Assembly (NCBI GenBank): GCA_028751875.1
Contig: CM054158.1
Coordinates: 48,738,108 to 48,802,107 of the forward strand
Source of the DNA: Rapana venosa
Lineage: Eukaryota; Mollusca; Gastropoda; Neogastropoda; Muricidae
Reading direction: 5' to 3'
Length of the DNA: 64,000 bases
The position numbers and the translations under genes are program-made. The notes beneath the pieces were generated by a model. That model saw only the letters and a list, made by a program, of their open reading frames with translations, was not told the DNA's origin and did not search any database. This document shows positions 1 to 11,368 of the stretch, piece after piece (within the stretch, counting starts at the first letter, position 1; the number at the start of each line of letters is the position of its first letter).

Positions 1-158
1 CTTTCTCTCCCCCTCTCTCTCTCCCCCCCTCTCTCTCTCTTCTCTCTCTCTCTCTCTCCCCCTCCCTCTCTCTCTCTCTCCCCCCTCCCTCTCTCTCTCT
101 CTCTCTCTCTTTCTCTTGCTCTCTCTCTCTCTTTCTCTCCCCCCCCTCTCTCCTCTCT

Positions 159-196
<38 letters not shown>

Positions 197-795
197 CTCT
201 CTCTCTCTCTCTCCCCCCTCCTCTCTCTCTCTCTCTCCTCTCTCTCCCCTCCTCTCTCTCTCTCTCTCTCCCCTCCCCCCCCCCCTCCCTCTCTCTCCTC
301 CTCCTCCCCTCCTCTCCCTCCCTCCTCCTCCCCCCTTTCTCTTCTTCTCCCTCCCTCCCCTCCCTCTTCCTCCCCCTCTCTCTCTCTCTCTTTCTCTGCT
401 CTTCTCTCTTGTGCCTTCTGTACTTTCCTCTCTCTCTCCCCCCCTCCCTCCTCTCTCCTCCCTCTCTCCCTCTCCTCTCTCTCTCTCTCTCTCCCTCCTC
501 TCTCTCTCCCTCCACTCTCTCCTCCCTCTCTCTCTCTCTTCTCTCTCTTTCTCTGCTCTCTCCCTCCTGCCTCTGTCTTTCACTCTCCTCCTCTCCTCCT
601 CCCTCTCTCTCCTCCTCCTATCCTGTCACATCGTCTCTCTTTCCGTCCACTCTCTCCCGCATCCAATCGTCTCAATCCCAACAGTTCCCTTCTTCTCTCC
701 CCGCACTCATCTCTCACCCTTATCCCTCTCCTCTTCTTCTCCTCCCTTCTCTTGGCCAGCCCTCCACACTGCTCTCTCCATATCTCTCTCTTCCT
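1..795 (+). repeat. CT-rich polypyrimidine tract
   Basis: About 0.8 kb almost entirely of C and T, mainly CT, TCTC and CCTCC runs, continuing past the left edge. Long open frames here (Ser/Leu/Pro only) are composition artefacts. It lies in a RhoGAP intron. Confidence 0.95.
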
Positions 796-939
796 CACTA
801 GAACAGATTCTGTTCGAAATAGATTTCACTTTGTCCAGGTAAGCCAGAAGGGCTACCTCGCTATGCCAATGTTGCAATCAGAAAAAAAAAGGTTCCCAGC
901 TGTTGTTTGATATTCTCACCAGTTATCAACTTTACCTCT

Positions 940-1310
940 GTCATGTACATGTCGCTTGTGGAACAGGCAGCTTCAGAAGAACAACTGAAAGCATTCGTGA
1001 TGAACCTCTCGGTGCAAAGACATTCATGTTAGCTGAAAATGATAAGCGTGGACTGAGAATGGTTGGTTATGCACACAGAAACACACAGACAAATCTGATG
1101 ACGACTGTTCTCCAAGGTAAGGTTGAGGGCAAAAGAAGGAAAAAAGAGGCAGACCACCAACATCCTACACTGCCAACCTCACTGAGATCAGTGGTCTGGG
1201 AGGAGGGCTACAGGAGATGGTAGAACTCAGCAGACAGAGAGAGAGATGGTGAACCCTGGTGGCGGCATTGCGTGGAGCTCCTACTGACGATAGCAGTGAT
1301 GGAGACAGTT
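940..1310 (+). pseudogene. degraded non-LTR retrotransposon 3' end
   Basis: Frames with breaks spell LRMVGYAHRN, VLQGKVEGKRR and, after a frameshift, RGRPPTSYTANLTEISGL and ELSRQRERW. This is the GKVEGKRxRGRP...RERWR tail typical of endonuclease/reverse-transcriptase LINE proteins of invertebrates. Frameshifts and an in-frame stop mark it as dead. Confidence 0.6.
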
Positions 1311-1784
1311 GAGTTGAGTTGGTGTGAATAAGCCAACTCACATTAGAGAGTGAGCCAGAAAAAAGATACCCGTTGCTGCTTTGCACTTTTTCATGTTCTG
1401 CACCTCAATTTGCGGGATATTTCAGTTGGCGTCTGTGTGAATATGTGACACATCATATGAACAAAGTCTTGAATGTTTTCTCTGTTAGTGAACAGGCGTG
1501 ACATCCATACTGTGAAACCGACCAGCTAGTTTCAAAAGCTCATTAAAAAACATGATTATATTCCGTGCATCGTCAGTAAACTCTGTCTGATTGAACATCC
1601 TCAGGCGTGCTGATTTTTGTATGGTCAAATTACCAGGTATTGCGGCATGCAGCAAAAATGAAACAAAAGTTGCTTGTGGGTGGTAACATGCTTTTTGTGT
1701 GGAAACTGGCATTTGTGGTTTCAGTGATAGTGTCATTTTGTATCGCTGTATGATGAACATTCAAGCGTGGTTTAATGTGGACCC

Positions 1785-2260
1785 ATCCCACAGTGCGCAA
1801 ATCCAGCACAAGTCGGTCAGGGATTCAGGGCCCAGCGCTAAACTTAACATGCCCCCTTCCTTTTACTTGGGGACGGGATAGCTCAGTGGTCGGAGCACTC
1901 ACTTCCCTCCAGCCAAGTTAAGCAGCGTCGAGCATGGTTACCACTTGGATGGGTGACTGTATGCGTGCCTTGGCTTCAGTATAGTCCCCCAGTTCACCCA
2001 GCTGTAAATGGGTTCCTGCCTCTTTAGGGTCAGGGAAGGTAAAGCAGCGAGAGAGAGGAGATGGGCGGCGCCCTCAAAATGCTGGCGCCTAGAGAAGCTG
2101 AGGTCTCTGACGCCTTGCTCCCCTACGACCACATAGGTTATGGGAACACCTTTACCTTACTTTTCTTTTACCAAGTCCAAGTGTGGTCAGTTCCTGCTAT
2201 AATCAGCACCAGCTGGGCTGGGATGGGATGGATAGCAGCTGAGAGCATCTGAAAGTGGGG
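1785..2260 (-). repeat. dispersed repeat J, split by a SINE
   Basis: The two flanks of the SINE at 1869-2160 rejoin to a sequence that is uninterrupted, same-sense, at 17800-17945 (CAGCTGGTGCTGATTA, GACCACACTTGGACTTGG, CACTGGGCCCTGGACCC). The repeat is otherwise unidentified. Confidence 0.7.
1869..2160 (+). mobile_element. SINE family B (tRNA-like A box + 5S-like promoter)
   Basis: Head GGGACGGGATAGCTCAGTGG resembles a tRNA A box, but is followed by AGTTAAGCAGCGTCG and ACTTGGATGGGTGAC, the box A and box C region of 5S rRNA genes. The body carries CAGCTGTAAATGGG and ends at the AACACCTTTACC tail. It is inserted in repeat J; similar CTTNNTTTTAC sequence borders both sides. Confidence 0.8.
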
Positions 2261-2282
2261 GACACTGACAGCTGTGATCCCC

Positions 2283-2372
2283 AAAGTCAGAATACAGTGG
2301 GCAAAATGGGGGCGTACGCAAAATCTCGCCATTACTGAAACGTAGGAGCTCTAGCTGAGGAATGAAAAAGAA
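2283..2372 (+). mobile_element. SINE family C tail fragment
   Basis: Contains GCAAAATCTCGCCATTACTG and GGAGCTCTAGCTGAGGAAT, the 3' end shared by family C copies (compare 4300-4350). Confidence 0.6.
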
Positions 2373-2429
2373 AGAACTTTACAGACCAAAGCTCTCCAAA
2401 CTTGTATAATTATATAGCATGACTTCTTA

Positions 2430-2717
2430 AAAAAGTATGTTCTTTCGAGCCAGAAGGCCCATAGAGCCGGAGCTTATCCCGGTTTCTGTAGCGTTAAGCG
2501 AACTGATGGTTTTTCACCACCCCTGTGACAGGACGCTAGTCTGTCGCCAGATACTTCCCCAGCAGAGCTGGTACCCACTTGTACACCTGGGTGGAGTGAG
2601 GAAAATAGGAGTAAAGTGTCTTTCCCAAGGACACAACACCGAGCTGAACAGGGATCAAACCCGCGACCTCTGGATCACGAGTTGACCGCCTAAACCACTC
2701 GACCACGGTGCCTCCAG
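2430..2717 (-). mobile_element. tRNA-derived SINE (family I)
   Basis: On the minus strand it begins GGAGGCACCGTGGTCGAGTGG (A box, 2717 downward) with GCGGGTTTGATCCC as B box, then a GTGTCCTTGGGAAAGACACT body. tRNA-Leu/Ser-like head. Single copy in the window. Confidence 0.65.
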
Positions 2718-2926
2718 TGACTTCTTAACCCATGGTGAATCTGAAGATTTTGTGACCAAAGGACAGAGGAAAAGAGGATCTGATCTTACCGACAGTAGTA
2801 TTAGTATTATTTTATTATCATTGCTTTAATTAACTTAACATACATTTCATGACAAAGAGTCAGTGAAGGGGTTGATGTTACTGTTAGTGTGTGTGTGTGC
2901 ATGTGTGTGTGTGTGTGTGTGTTCAG

Positions 2927-3058
2927 ATCCCAATGTGGACATCTTGTCCTTGGACATCCCCATCAACGCAGTGGCCACGGTGCTGAAGAACTTCTTCAAC
3001 GATCTGTCAGAACCTCTGGTGCCTCGGGCCCTACACGCTGAGCTGATGGAGGCATCAA
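2927..3058 (+). CDS. RhoGAP exon A
   Basis: Encodes (D)[19 protein letters not shown] through [20 protein letters not shown] and MEAS. Acceptor gttcag after a TG microsatellite; donor gtaggc, again followed by a TG microsatellite. Confidence 0.93.
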
Positions 3059-3805
3059 GTAGGCGTGCTGGCTGGCTGTGTGTGTGTGTGTGTGTGTGCG
3101 TGTGTGTGAGTGTGTGTGTGGTGTGAGTGATTGTGTGTGCGTGTGAGTGAGTGTGTGTGTGAGTGTGTGAGTGAGTGTGTGTGTGTGTGGTGGGGTGTGG
3201 GGGTGTGAGTGTGTGTATGTGTGAGTGTGTGTGTGTGTGTGTATGTGTGTGTGAGTGAGTGAGTGTGTGTGTGTGTGTGTGTGTGAGTGTGTGTGTGCGT
3301 GTGTGTGTGCGTGTGTGCGTGTGTGTGAGTGTGTGTGTGTGCGTGAAAGTGTATGAGTGTGTGTATGTGTGTGGTGAGTGTGTGTGTGCGTGTGTCTGTG
3401 TGTGTGTGTGTTTATTTTTTCTTTTCTTTTCTTTCGAGGATAATGGAATAAGCACTCATGCGCTTTTTTTCATCCAGTCCCCGTGCGTATGCAGTTTTGA
3501 AAATTTTGTCATCGTGTGTGTGTGTGTGTGTTTATTTTTTATTTTATTTCATTCTTTTATTTTGAGAATAATGGAATAAGCACTCATGTGCTTTTTTACA
3601 TCCAGTCCCCGAGTGTATGCCGTGTTGAAAATGTTGTCATCCGTTCCCACTGGCACACAATGGCCTACTATTCCGAAAAGCGGAACTTGTTTTAACGTGT
3701 GTGCAAGATGCTCTGCGTGCATTTGCACACAGGACCTCGGTTTATAGTGTGTGTGTGAGTGAGTGAGTGTGTGTGTGTGTGTGTGTGCGTGTGCGCGTGC
3801 GTGCG

Positions 3806-3837
<32 letters not shown>

Positions 3838-6800
3838 ACGTGCATGCGTGTGTGCATGCATGTGTGCGTGTGTGTGTGTGTGTTGCATGTGTGTGTGTTT
3901 GTGTGTGTGTATGTATCCTCACAGTCCTCACCTCACAGGGAAGGGAGTTTGGGTTGTGGAGCAGATTTAAGGACGACGGACACTGTAGCCGAGTGGTTAA
4001 GACTCTCCAACTTCAGTCCCATGGCTCCATGAAGTCGTGGGTTCAAATCTCTGCAACGACGTCTGGTGAATTCAGGGTGGGGGATTTTTTACGATCTCCC
4101 AGGTCAACTTCAGGCACAGACCTGCCGGTACCTTCATTCCTTTCGTGTATAGACATCTACACAAGCAGAAGATCAAACAGGCATGTTGAAGATCCCGTAA
4201 TTCATGTCAACATTTGGTGGGTTACGGAAACACCGAACATACCCAGCTTACATCCCTGAAGTCGGAATGCGGCTACCTTCATGACGGGCAAAACCGGTCT
4301 TGTACGCAAAATCTCACCATTGATGAACCTCGGAGCTCTAGTATAAGTACGGTTCCCCCCCAACACCCCCCCCCCCCCCCCCCAAAAAAAATCCAATTTT
4401 TGAAGCATCCACAGGGTGGGGTTTTTGTGTATGTGTGTGTGTGTGTTTTTGCAGTATGTATGATAATGTAGTGACAGTGATTATTTCCATAAATTAACAT
4501 AAGTAGAAAGAGAAGTCAGGAGATAACCGTTCATCAAAATCGTCGTGCATCCAACTTGTAGCGTCAGTTAAACAACAAACGGCCCGAATGAACGAAACCA
4601 ACGTATATATCTTTAAACCCATCTTTTTAAAAAAAACAACACAACATTCTGGACGAGAAGGTATGCGGTGATAAAATCCGGCGGTTGGTGTGTTGTTGTT
4701 GTTGTCAGGAATGCCCGACAAAAGCAGCCGGCTGTTGATGCTGCGAGGAGTCATCAAGAAGTTGCCGGAACAGAACTTTGAAGTGCTCAAGTATCTCATC
4801 TCTCATCTGTACAGGTAAGCATCTGTCTGGGTGGTCCCCTTGTTGCTCTCCTTACACGAGCCCTCTGTACAGGCTGGCTTTCGTGTTTTCAGTTTTTTTG
4901 TGTTTTGGTTTCGCTTTTAAAATTGTTTTAAAAAAAAAAAAAATAAATAAAATCCCCCCCAAAATTTTTATTAAAATTTTAAGTCTTAATTTTTTATTTA
5001 ATTTTTTTTTTTTTAGCTGGCTTTAATTTTGTATGTGTCTGTTTGTTTTGTATCCTTGTTTGGCTTTGGATTTATGGATATGTTGTTGTTGTTGTTCTGT
5101 TTTTGCTGTTGTGGGTTTCCCAGAATTTGACTCACTCATCCCACCTGGCAATCGCTTTGAGATTTGAAATTTTTTGGTTTCGTTTTTTAAATTTTAAAAA
5201 ATTTACCCCCCAAAATTTAAATTTTTAATGAAAACATTTTTTAATGACATTTTTTTTTTTTTTTAGCTGGCTTTTATTTTGTATGTGTCCGGTTTTTTTG
5301 TATCCTTGTTTGGCTTCGGATTCATGGATCTGTTGTTGTTCTGTTGTTGTTCTGTTGTTGTTGTTGTTGTTGGTTCTGGGGGTCTTCCAGAACATGCACT
5401 CTTGACTCACTCATCCCACCTGGGAATCGCTGTGAGATTGAAAGTGCACACTGAATGAGAAGTTTTCTCGCGTGACTGTTTTTTTTCAAAAATACCTCGC
5501 CATATAGGCAGCAGTACTCCGACTTCAGAGGATATTTTCCTTCCCCGCTCTTTTAAAGGAGAGTGCGGGTTGTTGTTATGTCAAGAGCTTGTCATGGCTG
5601 AAGTGCAATCAATCTCAACACAAGATTTTACTACAACATAACAACATTTTAGTGCAGCAGGCTTTGGCATTTAGCTTGCATCAGTAACTTGACAGAGCTT
5701 TTGGCCTGGGTCAATTCATGGATCTGAATCCTTTCAGAAACAGGATTGGGGGTGAGGGGTAAGGGTGAGGAATGGGGGTCGGGGGTGGGGGGGGGGGGTA
5801 AGGGGTGGGGGGGTGGGTGTTAAGGGGCTTTGACTAGCTGCTTGCAGAGAACTGTGATAACTTTGGGTTGACTTGGAAGACTGGGGCTGCTCAGTGGAGT
5901 TTTGTCTGCTTTAGGGACGCGATTTTGAGAGTGTTCAGAGAGTAACGGCTAAGTGTGCTTGTTTTTGTGTGTTATCTGTTTGTGTGTGTGTGTGTGTGTG
6001 TGATCTGTTTTTTCTGTGTCCTTGTCCGTTGTTGTTATCAGTAATTTCTGTGTGCGTGTGTGTGGGTGTGAGGGCTTAAAAAAAGAAAAAGATCCTCAAA
6101 TGGAATTGTTATTGATCTAGAGACATATTTCATTGCACATTGTGTTTGGTTAGCATGTGCGTGTGTGTTATTTGTTATCGCTATGTGCATGTTTGTTAAC
6201 CAGTATTTATTTTTATTTATTTATTTTTATTTGTTTTACTTCGAGGATAATGGAACAACCACTCTGTGTTATCTCTGTTTATTTATTTATTCTTTTATAT
6301 CCAGGATAATAGAAAAAGCACTTATGTGCTTTTTTTACATCCAGTCCCCCGTGTGTATGCATGCAGTTTTGTCAATTTTGTCATCCGTCCCCACCGGCGC
6401 ACAATGGCCTACCCTTACAAAAAGCGGAACAGGATTTTAACATGCCCGCAAGATGCTCTGCGTGCGTTCGCGCACATGGGGGCCTCAGTTTACAGTCTCA
6501 TCCGAAAGACTTTTGGGGGAGAGCGGAGGAGTCTGTCATGGGCATATGGCCTGGTACATTAAATGTTCCGAGTTCTGAGTTGTGGAATCGGCACTGATGT
6601 GAACTCCAGGGGGGGTGGAAAATATCCCCCTTGAACGGGAATCGAACCCGGGGGGGGGGTCGTCAGATTGCGAGCGCGATGTTCTAACCGCTAGGCTATC
6701 ATCCTGTGTGTGTGTGTGTGCAGGGTGTCAGAACAGCAGCAGGAGAACAACATGGACCAGCGGAACCTGTCTCGCTGCTGGTGGCCCACCATCATGCGCA

Positions 6801-6913
6801 TGGAGTTCCCCTCCTACGAGTCCATGCTGCAGTTCTCCCCCGTCCCCGAGGAGATTGTCCTCACCCTCATCCACCAGTGTCACTTTTTCTTCTTCGGGGG
6901 CAACGAGGTGTGA
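2927..6913 (+). CDS. p190-type RhoGAP, C-terminal three exons (5' part outside window)
   Basis: Three exons joined in phase encode the second half of a RhoGAP domain of the p190 family (ARHGAP35/ARHGAP5; the insect homologue is RhoGAPp190). This domain stimulates GTP hydrolysis by Rho GTPases at the membrane and cytoskeleton. Seen: [56 protein letters not shown] and [10 protein letters not shown]. The CWWPT and QCxFFF motifs favour p190 over other RhoGAPs. The arginine finger (GIYRVSG in the family), the GTPase-like N-terminus and the FF repeats must lie left of the window. The protein stops just after the domain and lacks the Pro-rich tail of mammalian p190. It converges on CPSF3. Family assignment is confident; the exact orthologue (35 or 5) is not resolvable. 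Confidence 0.9.
3082..3410 (+). repeat. TG microsatellite with TGAG interruptions
   Basis: Begins about 25 bp after the RhoGAP exon A donor. UG-rich in the sense transcript. Confidence 0.95.
3425..3512 (-). mobile_element. SINE family A tail fragment
   Basis: Minus-strand 3' end of family A: GGGGACTGGATG and AAGTGCTTATTCCATTATCC-like sequence, cut by a TG run. Confidence 0.75.
3555..3746 (-). mobile_element. SINE family A, 5'-truncated
   Basis: Minus-strand copy with the GTGTGCCAGTGGGAAC and GTTCCGCTTTTCGGAATAG segments and the poly-A-like tail; the tRNA head is missing and the sequence runs into a TG microsatellite. Confidence 0.8.
3740..3915 (+). repeat. TG/TGCG microsatellite
   Basis: Mostly TG with TGCATG and GCGTG interruptions. 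Confidence 0.95.
3966..4350 (+). mobile_element. SINE family C (tRNA-Ser/Leu-like head)
   Basis: TGTAGCCGAGTGGTTAAGAC is an A box and GTGGGTTCAAATCT a B box. The body has GATCTCCCAGGTCAACTTC, AAGATCCCGTAATTCATGTC and GGTGGGTTACGGAAACACC, and the tail AAAATCTCACCATTG. Near full length; the second long copy is at 16903-17262. Confidence 0.85.
4709..4814 (+). CDS. RhoGAP exon B
   Basis: Encodes [20 protein letters not shown] then [14 protein letters not shown], equivalent to the ALKEVLKKFP...VFKYVISHL segment of p190. Acceptor gttgtcag, donor gtaagc. Confidence 0.94.
4870..5345 (+). repeat. AT-rich tandem duplication (~240 bp)
   Basis: TAGCTGGCTTTAATTTTG...TATCCTTGTTTGGCTT at about 5017-5100 recurs at 5265-5345, with A- and T-runs between. 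It lies in the last RhoGAP intron. Confidence 0.6.
5385..5730 (+). repeat. dispersed repeat H
   Basis: CTCACTCATCCCACCTGGGA, CTCGCCATATAGGCAGCAGT, TTAAAGGAGAGTGCGGGTTG and TTTTGGCCTGGGTC are shared with 20030-20360 and, inverted, 52310-53335. An uninterrupted TTTAAA at about 5553-5558 marks the site occupied by a DNA element in the third copy. Confidence 0.8.
5750..5820 (+). repeat. G-rich tract
   Basis: Runs of GGGGTGGGGG and GGGTAAGGGG on the RhoGAP sense strand, a possible G-quadruplex former. Confidence 0.85.
6225..6706 (-). mobile_element. SINE family A, near full length
   Basis: Minus strand, tRNA-like head ending near 6706 (GCCTAGCGGTTAGAACATCG, B box GGTTCGATTCCCG), the GATGAGACTGTAAACTGAGG domain and tail; the tail region is partly duplicated (6235-6300). 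It lies just upstream of the last RhoGAP exon acceptor. Confidence 0.85.
6724..6913 (+). CDS. RhoGAP terminal coding exon with stop
   Basis: Encodes [20 protein letters not shown] through [13 protein letters not shown] and [18 protein letters not shown], then TGA at 6911-6913. Acceptor gtgtgtgcag is preceded by a pure TG run, with the head of a SINE just upstream (about 6225-6706). Confidence 0.94.
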
Positions 6914-7233
6914 CAACCCCCCCCCCCTTTTTTTTTTTTCTTTCCTCTCTCCTCTCTCCCCTCAAAACTGGCAACGAGATTTCTGGCTTCCTTCCCCACC
7001 ACCCACCCACCCCTACCTTTCTCTTACAGCGGGTGTTGCGAAACTTTGTGGGTAGGATTGTTTGGGGGGGCCAGGACTGCGAGACTGGTCGGCCCGGAGA
7101 GCCAAGTGTTGAGGGGGGGTTTGTGTGGGAGAGAGAGCTCTGTGCCATGTATCGTCGTCGTCGTCGTTGTCAAGTCAGACTCAGCGGTGGCTGTGAAAGC
7201 CGCGCCCTGGATACTCCTGCTACGTGTGCCAGT

Positions 7234-7486
7234 GTTGTGTGTGTGTGTGTGAGAGAGAGAGTGTGTGTGTGTGTGTGAGAGAGAGAGTGTGTGTGTGTTC
7301 GTGGAGAGAGAGAGAGTTGTGTGTGTGTGGGAATGTGTTGTGTGGGGGTGTGGGGTAGAGAGAGAGTGGAGTTGGGAGAGAGAGAGAGAGAGAGATGTGT
7401 GTGTGTGTGTGTGAGAGAGAGGGTGTAGAGAGAGAGATGTGTGTGAGAGAGAGAGTGTGTGTGTGTGTGTGTGCGTGAGAGAGAGA

Positions 7487-7524
<38 letters not shown>

Positions 7525-7585
7525 CAGAGAGAGAGAGAGAGAGAATGTGTGTGCGTGTGTGTGTGTGTGTGGTGTGTGTGATGGT
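7234..7585 (+). repeat. TG/GA composite microsatellite
   Basis: Alternating TG runs and GAGAGA blocks. Open frames of CVCVCV or THTHTH type are artefacts. Confidence 0.95.
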
Positions 7586-7675
7586 AATGAACTGAAGTCC
7601 GCTCTGTGTAGAAGCTCTGTTAAAAGCCATGAATTGCAGAGGTTTTTTTTTACCTCTGTATATGTGTATTTGTAT

Positions 7676-7757
7676 CTGTGTGTGTGTGTGTGGGCACGTG
7701 TACATGTGTGTGTGTGTGTGCACGTGTATGTGCACCTGTGTGTGTGTGTGTGTGTTT
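7676..7757 (+). repeat. TG microsatellite
   Basis: TG runs with GCACGTGTA interruptions. Confidence 0.9.
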
Positions 7758-8762
7758 GTAAGCGTTGACATAATACAAAGCAGAGGGTTAACCAAAAAGT
7801 CAAAACTTACAGGACACATACACTCACACACACAAAAAAAACCAACCTGCTAATTAATAGGAATGCTGCTGTATCCAATCTACCAGAATTCACAGTTGTA
7901 GTTACAGACACGTCCAAGCTGTATAACAAACACTTTTGTGCTGGGGTCAAGGACAGAAGCCAGGGTCAAGGACAGATGGAGGTCGTGCGAAGGCCGTGTT
8001 GTAACCTCACACTGAAGGTACGCTGAAGTGTTTGGCAGAAAAGCAAGACGTAACCAACACTTGAGTATAGCTGAAGAGTGCAATGGAACTGTGTGTGTGG
8101 CTGTTTTGGGAACCAGCAAAGAAAAACTGCGTAAATTTGATAGATAGATATGGCTATGCCCGAATGCATGCTTAACTCTTGCTGTCTGTGTTGGCTTCAG
8201 GAGTAGTAGTAGAAGTAGTAGTGTGGGAAAAGAGAGGGTGGCAGCTGAAGTAGTGAAGGGGGTGGCTGTCTCACCTAGTTCTTGTCAGTTTTGAGTTGTG
8301 AAATGATCAAAAAAAAAACCCAAACCCACCCCAAAGCAGAGCGAAAAGCTGTTGTCCTGCTTGAAAAACTGCTGTTGAAAAACGTTTACCAGGTGAAAAG
8401 AAGAGAAGAGACACAGCAGCGTCAGAGACAAATGGCATACCTGACTTCATTCAGCATGATAACTGATTTCTCAGTCTGTTTTGTTGTCAGTGTCCAGGTA
8501 TTGGTTTATTGTTTTTATTTTATTTTTTGTCCAGGTATTGTTAGTTACAGAGTCTGCATGTCATGAACTATTGTAGAAAAATGAATCCTAAGTTTGGGGG
8601 TTTTTTATGTTTGTTTTTGTTTTCCTTGATTTATTATGTTTTGAAGTTTTGCAGCAAGTTGTTAATGGGAAGGCCCAATGTTACACAAGTATTGTGGTGC
8701 ATTTTCTACTGAAAATGGCGATTTATTATTTTTTTCTACATGTTTTTATAATGTAAAAAGTA

Positions 8763-8958
8763 ACGGTAAAGGTGTCCCATAACCTATGTGGTTGTAGGGG
8801 ATGAGGCATCAAAGACCTCAGCTTCTCCAGGGGCCAGCGTATTGAGGGCAGTGGCGCCCATCTCCTCTCCCTCGCTGCTTTACCTGCTTGATGCTGCTTA
8901 ACATTGGCTGGGGGGGAAAGGCGAATGCTCTGATCACTGAGCTGTCCCGTCCCCATTT
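8763..8958 (-). mobile_element. SINE family B, internally deleted
   Basis: Has the GGTAAAGGTGTCCCATAACC tail and the GACGGGACAGCTCAGTGATC head, but most of the 5S-like and middle parts are gone. Confidence 0.75.
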
Positions 8959-8995
8959 TATAAAGTAGACACAAAATAAATCAGAAAGCTGTCAT

Positions 8996-9066
8996 AATAA
9001 TAATAATAATATATGGAATTTATATAGCGCTGAATCTTGTAAAAAACAAACAAATCAAAGCTCTCC
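8996..9066 (-). mobile_element. short LINE/SINE tail (family E)
   Basis: AATAATAAT followed by ATATGGAATTTATATAGCGC and AATCAAAGC; same 3' tail as the L2-like LINE ends at 24960 and 27500. Confidence 0.7.
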
Positions 9067-10804
9067 CCTCCTAAAAAAAACCCCCAACAAAAGTTTGACG
9101 CGTACGAACTTCAGGTAAAGACTTAGTTTACTTCAGGTGTAAATGTGAGCCAAGTGTAGCTCTCAAGAGGAACGACGATTGCAGCTGCCATTCTCGTCAG
9201 TGGTGAGGTCCTGTCTCTCTCTCTCTCTCTCCATGATGGAGCGGACTGCTGTGGAGAGTGACCTCCAGGCTGCTGGACAGTGGTTCACCAAGCCCCCCAA
9301 AAATGTTTCCACATACATATACCGTGTCTGTCCAAAAAAACCTGCCGAAAGCTTGTTGTGCTGGTTCCAGACACTGTTCTCATGGGTGGCGTGGGTTCTG
9401 AAGTAAGCTGCTTGTGGTCCCAGAGGCTGCTGCTGAATGCTAGTTGGGTCTGATTTTTGGCGGGTTGGTTATGTTACAGTCCCAGTGGAGCTATCTGATT
9501 CTGGGTCTGTGCACCATCAACCAACCATCGCTTTCTTGAATGCTAGGGTGGCGTACGTCTTTATATATTTAACGCATCATCTTTAGTGTTGCCTGGCTAA
9601 GGGGGGTATGGGGTTGGTTGGTCTAAGCATTTTTTCTATTCCTCCCTGATAAAATCACATTTTGACATAAATATTGTGTTCTTGTGCATAGAGCAAGCTG
9701 TGGAGCTTTATTTGGCTCTTGATATATTTTTTTCTGGCCCTTCCCAAAATATATTTGGTCTGAATTTGTAGATTTTGCAATTTAAGAAAAGGGTTGGGTT
9801 TTTTTCTTCTTTTTTTTTTTGGTATTCGCCTTGTGTAGATGGGCAGTTTGTATATTTCTCTTTTCTGTTAGAAGTAAACCCAGAAATGCTATAATGTGTC
9901 ATTGAGGTTTCAAAGACAAACAATCACACTCACACACACACACACAAAAACAAAGCGCCAAAACTCCCTCTAAACTCGAAAGGGCATCGTACCAGGACTC
10001 CTGAAAAGAGTCACACCCCTTGAGGATGAACGGAGCAAAAAGATTCTGCCCTGATGAATTGGGGTGGTGTACAATCTTAAAATTTTTTTTAAAAATAATA
10101 AATTTGTTGTTTTAAAGCTGAAAACGAAACCGATTGACGCCGCGTTTGCCAGACTTTACTCCAGTGATCAACTGCCACCTTCAAAAGGTCTGGTCTTTCA
10201 TTTCTGAAGACATAAAGGATCCCATATATATGTATGTTGCTGCGTTCCGCTTTGCTGACAAGTCGTGGAGTCTGAAAATGTACACGTGACTAGTTATACT
10301 ACTGATGATGGGTTTTTAAAATTTTTTTGTTCTTTAATCAGCAGATAGAAATTCTTCAGCCGCGAGTGCTTGTTCCTGAATGCAGCTTTACGCGCAGATA
10401 GATAGTGAAGGCGTTTGTGGCAGGAGATGCCGCTTAACTCACGGTCTGTGTTTTCCTTGACTACTGATGTTTTTTCGGCAGGTAGAAATTTAACCAGCCG
10501 GGTGCCTGTTCCCAAACAGCTTGATAGTGAAAAGCGAATGTTGCGGGAGATGGCGCTTGACTGGGCAGTCTGTGTTTTTACTTCATGGAAATCCTTTAGT
10601 AGCTGTGCAGTGCCCTGCATACCTGCTGTGTGGCGAAGTGAAAGCCTAGGACACAGCCACCTTGTTTTATTATTATATTATTATTGCCTTTTTTTTGTTG
10701 TTGGCCGTAGTAGATATAGTAGTAGTACCTACCCTACTTGCTCAAGCTGACTTTCTGAGTGGTGTATGGACTCGTGTGTTTCCTTCTATATATATAGTGT
10801 ATGC

Positions 10805-11100
10805 TTATCACAGAAAGAAAGAAAGAAGGAAAGAAAGAAGAAAAGAAAGAAAGAAAGAGAGAGAGAGTGTGTGTGCGTGTGTTTGTATCTATACGAGTGT
10901 GTGTTTGCATACATGTTTGTGTGTATGCATACATGTGTGTGTGTTTGCATACATGTGTGTGTGTATGCATACATGTGTGTGTGTATGCATACATGTGTGT
11001 GTATGCATACATGTGTGTGTGTTTGCATACATGTGTGTGTGTATGCATACATGTGTGTGTGTGCATACTTTGTGTGTGTGTGTGTGTGTGTGCACGCGCA
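10805..11100 (+). repeat. GAAA tract and TG/ATACATG minisatellite
   Basis: GAAA/GGAA run, then about ten units of GCATACATGTGTGTGTGT with T/A variants. Confidence 0.9.
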
Positions 11101-11239
11101 CACATTTTGCTAGTCACAGAGAGTGAAGACTACTACCAACCTTGTGTTTACAAACTTAAGTGTTAGAGCATTGTGGGGTCAGTGTGTGTGGACACCTTTG
11201 CTGTGTTTGTACATTTTCTGGCGTGTGTCTGGGATTTCG

Positions 11240-11254
11240 TGTGATAGTCTGCTC

Positions 11255-11294
<40 letters not shown>

Positions 11295-11322
11295 AGAAGA
11301 GAGTGAAGGGCTTTGATACAGC

Positions 11323-11368
<46 letters not shown>

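Noticed and set aside
800..838. Exon-like 39-bp segment with a strong pyrimidine tract, acceptor (cctcactag) and donor (gtaagcc)
   Set aside because: Its end phase does not fit the phase-1 start of the RhoGAP exon at 2927 without an in-frame stop, and its translation does not resemble p190. It could be a pseudo-exon created by the CT tract.
116..910. Long open frames of Ser/Leu/Pro in the CT tract
   Set aside because: Composition artefact of a polypyrimidine tract: no stop codons arise in CT repeats.
2847..3930. Open frames of Thr-His or Cys-Val repeats
   Set aside because: Translations of TG/CA microsatellites.
10734..11126. Open frames over the GAAA/TG minisatellite
   Set aside because: Low-complexity translation only.
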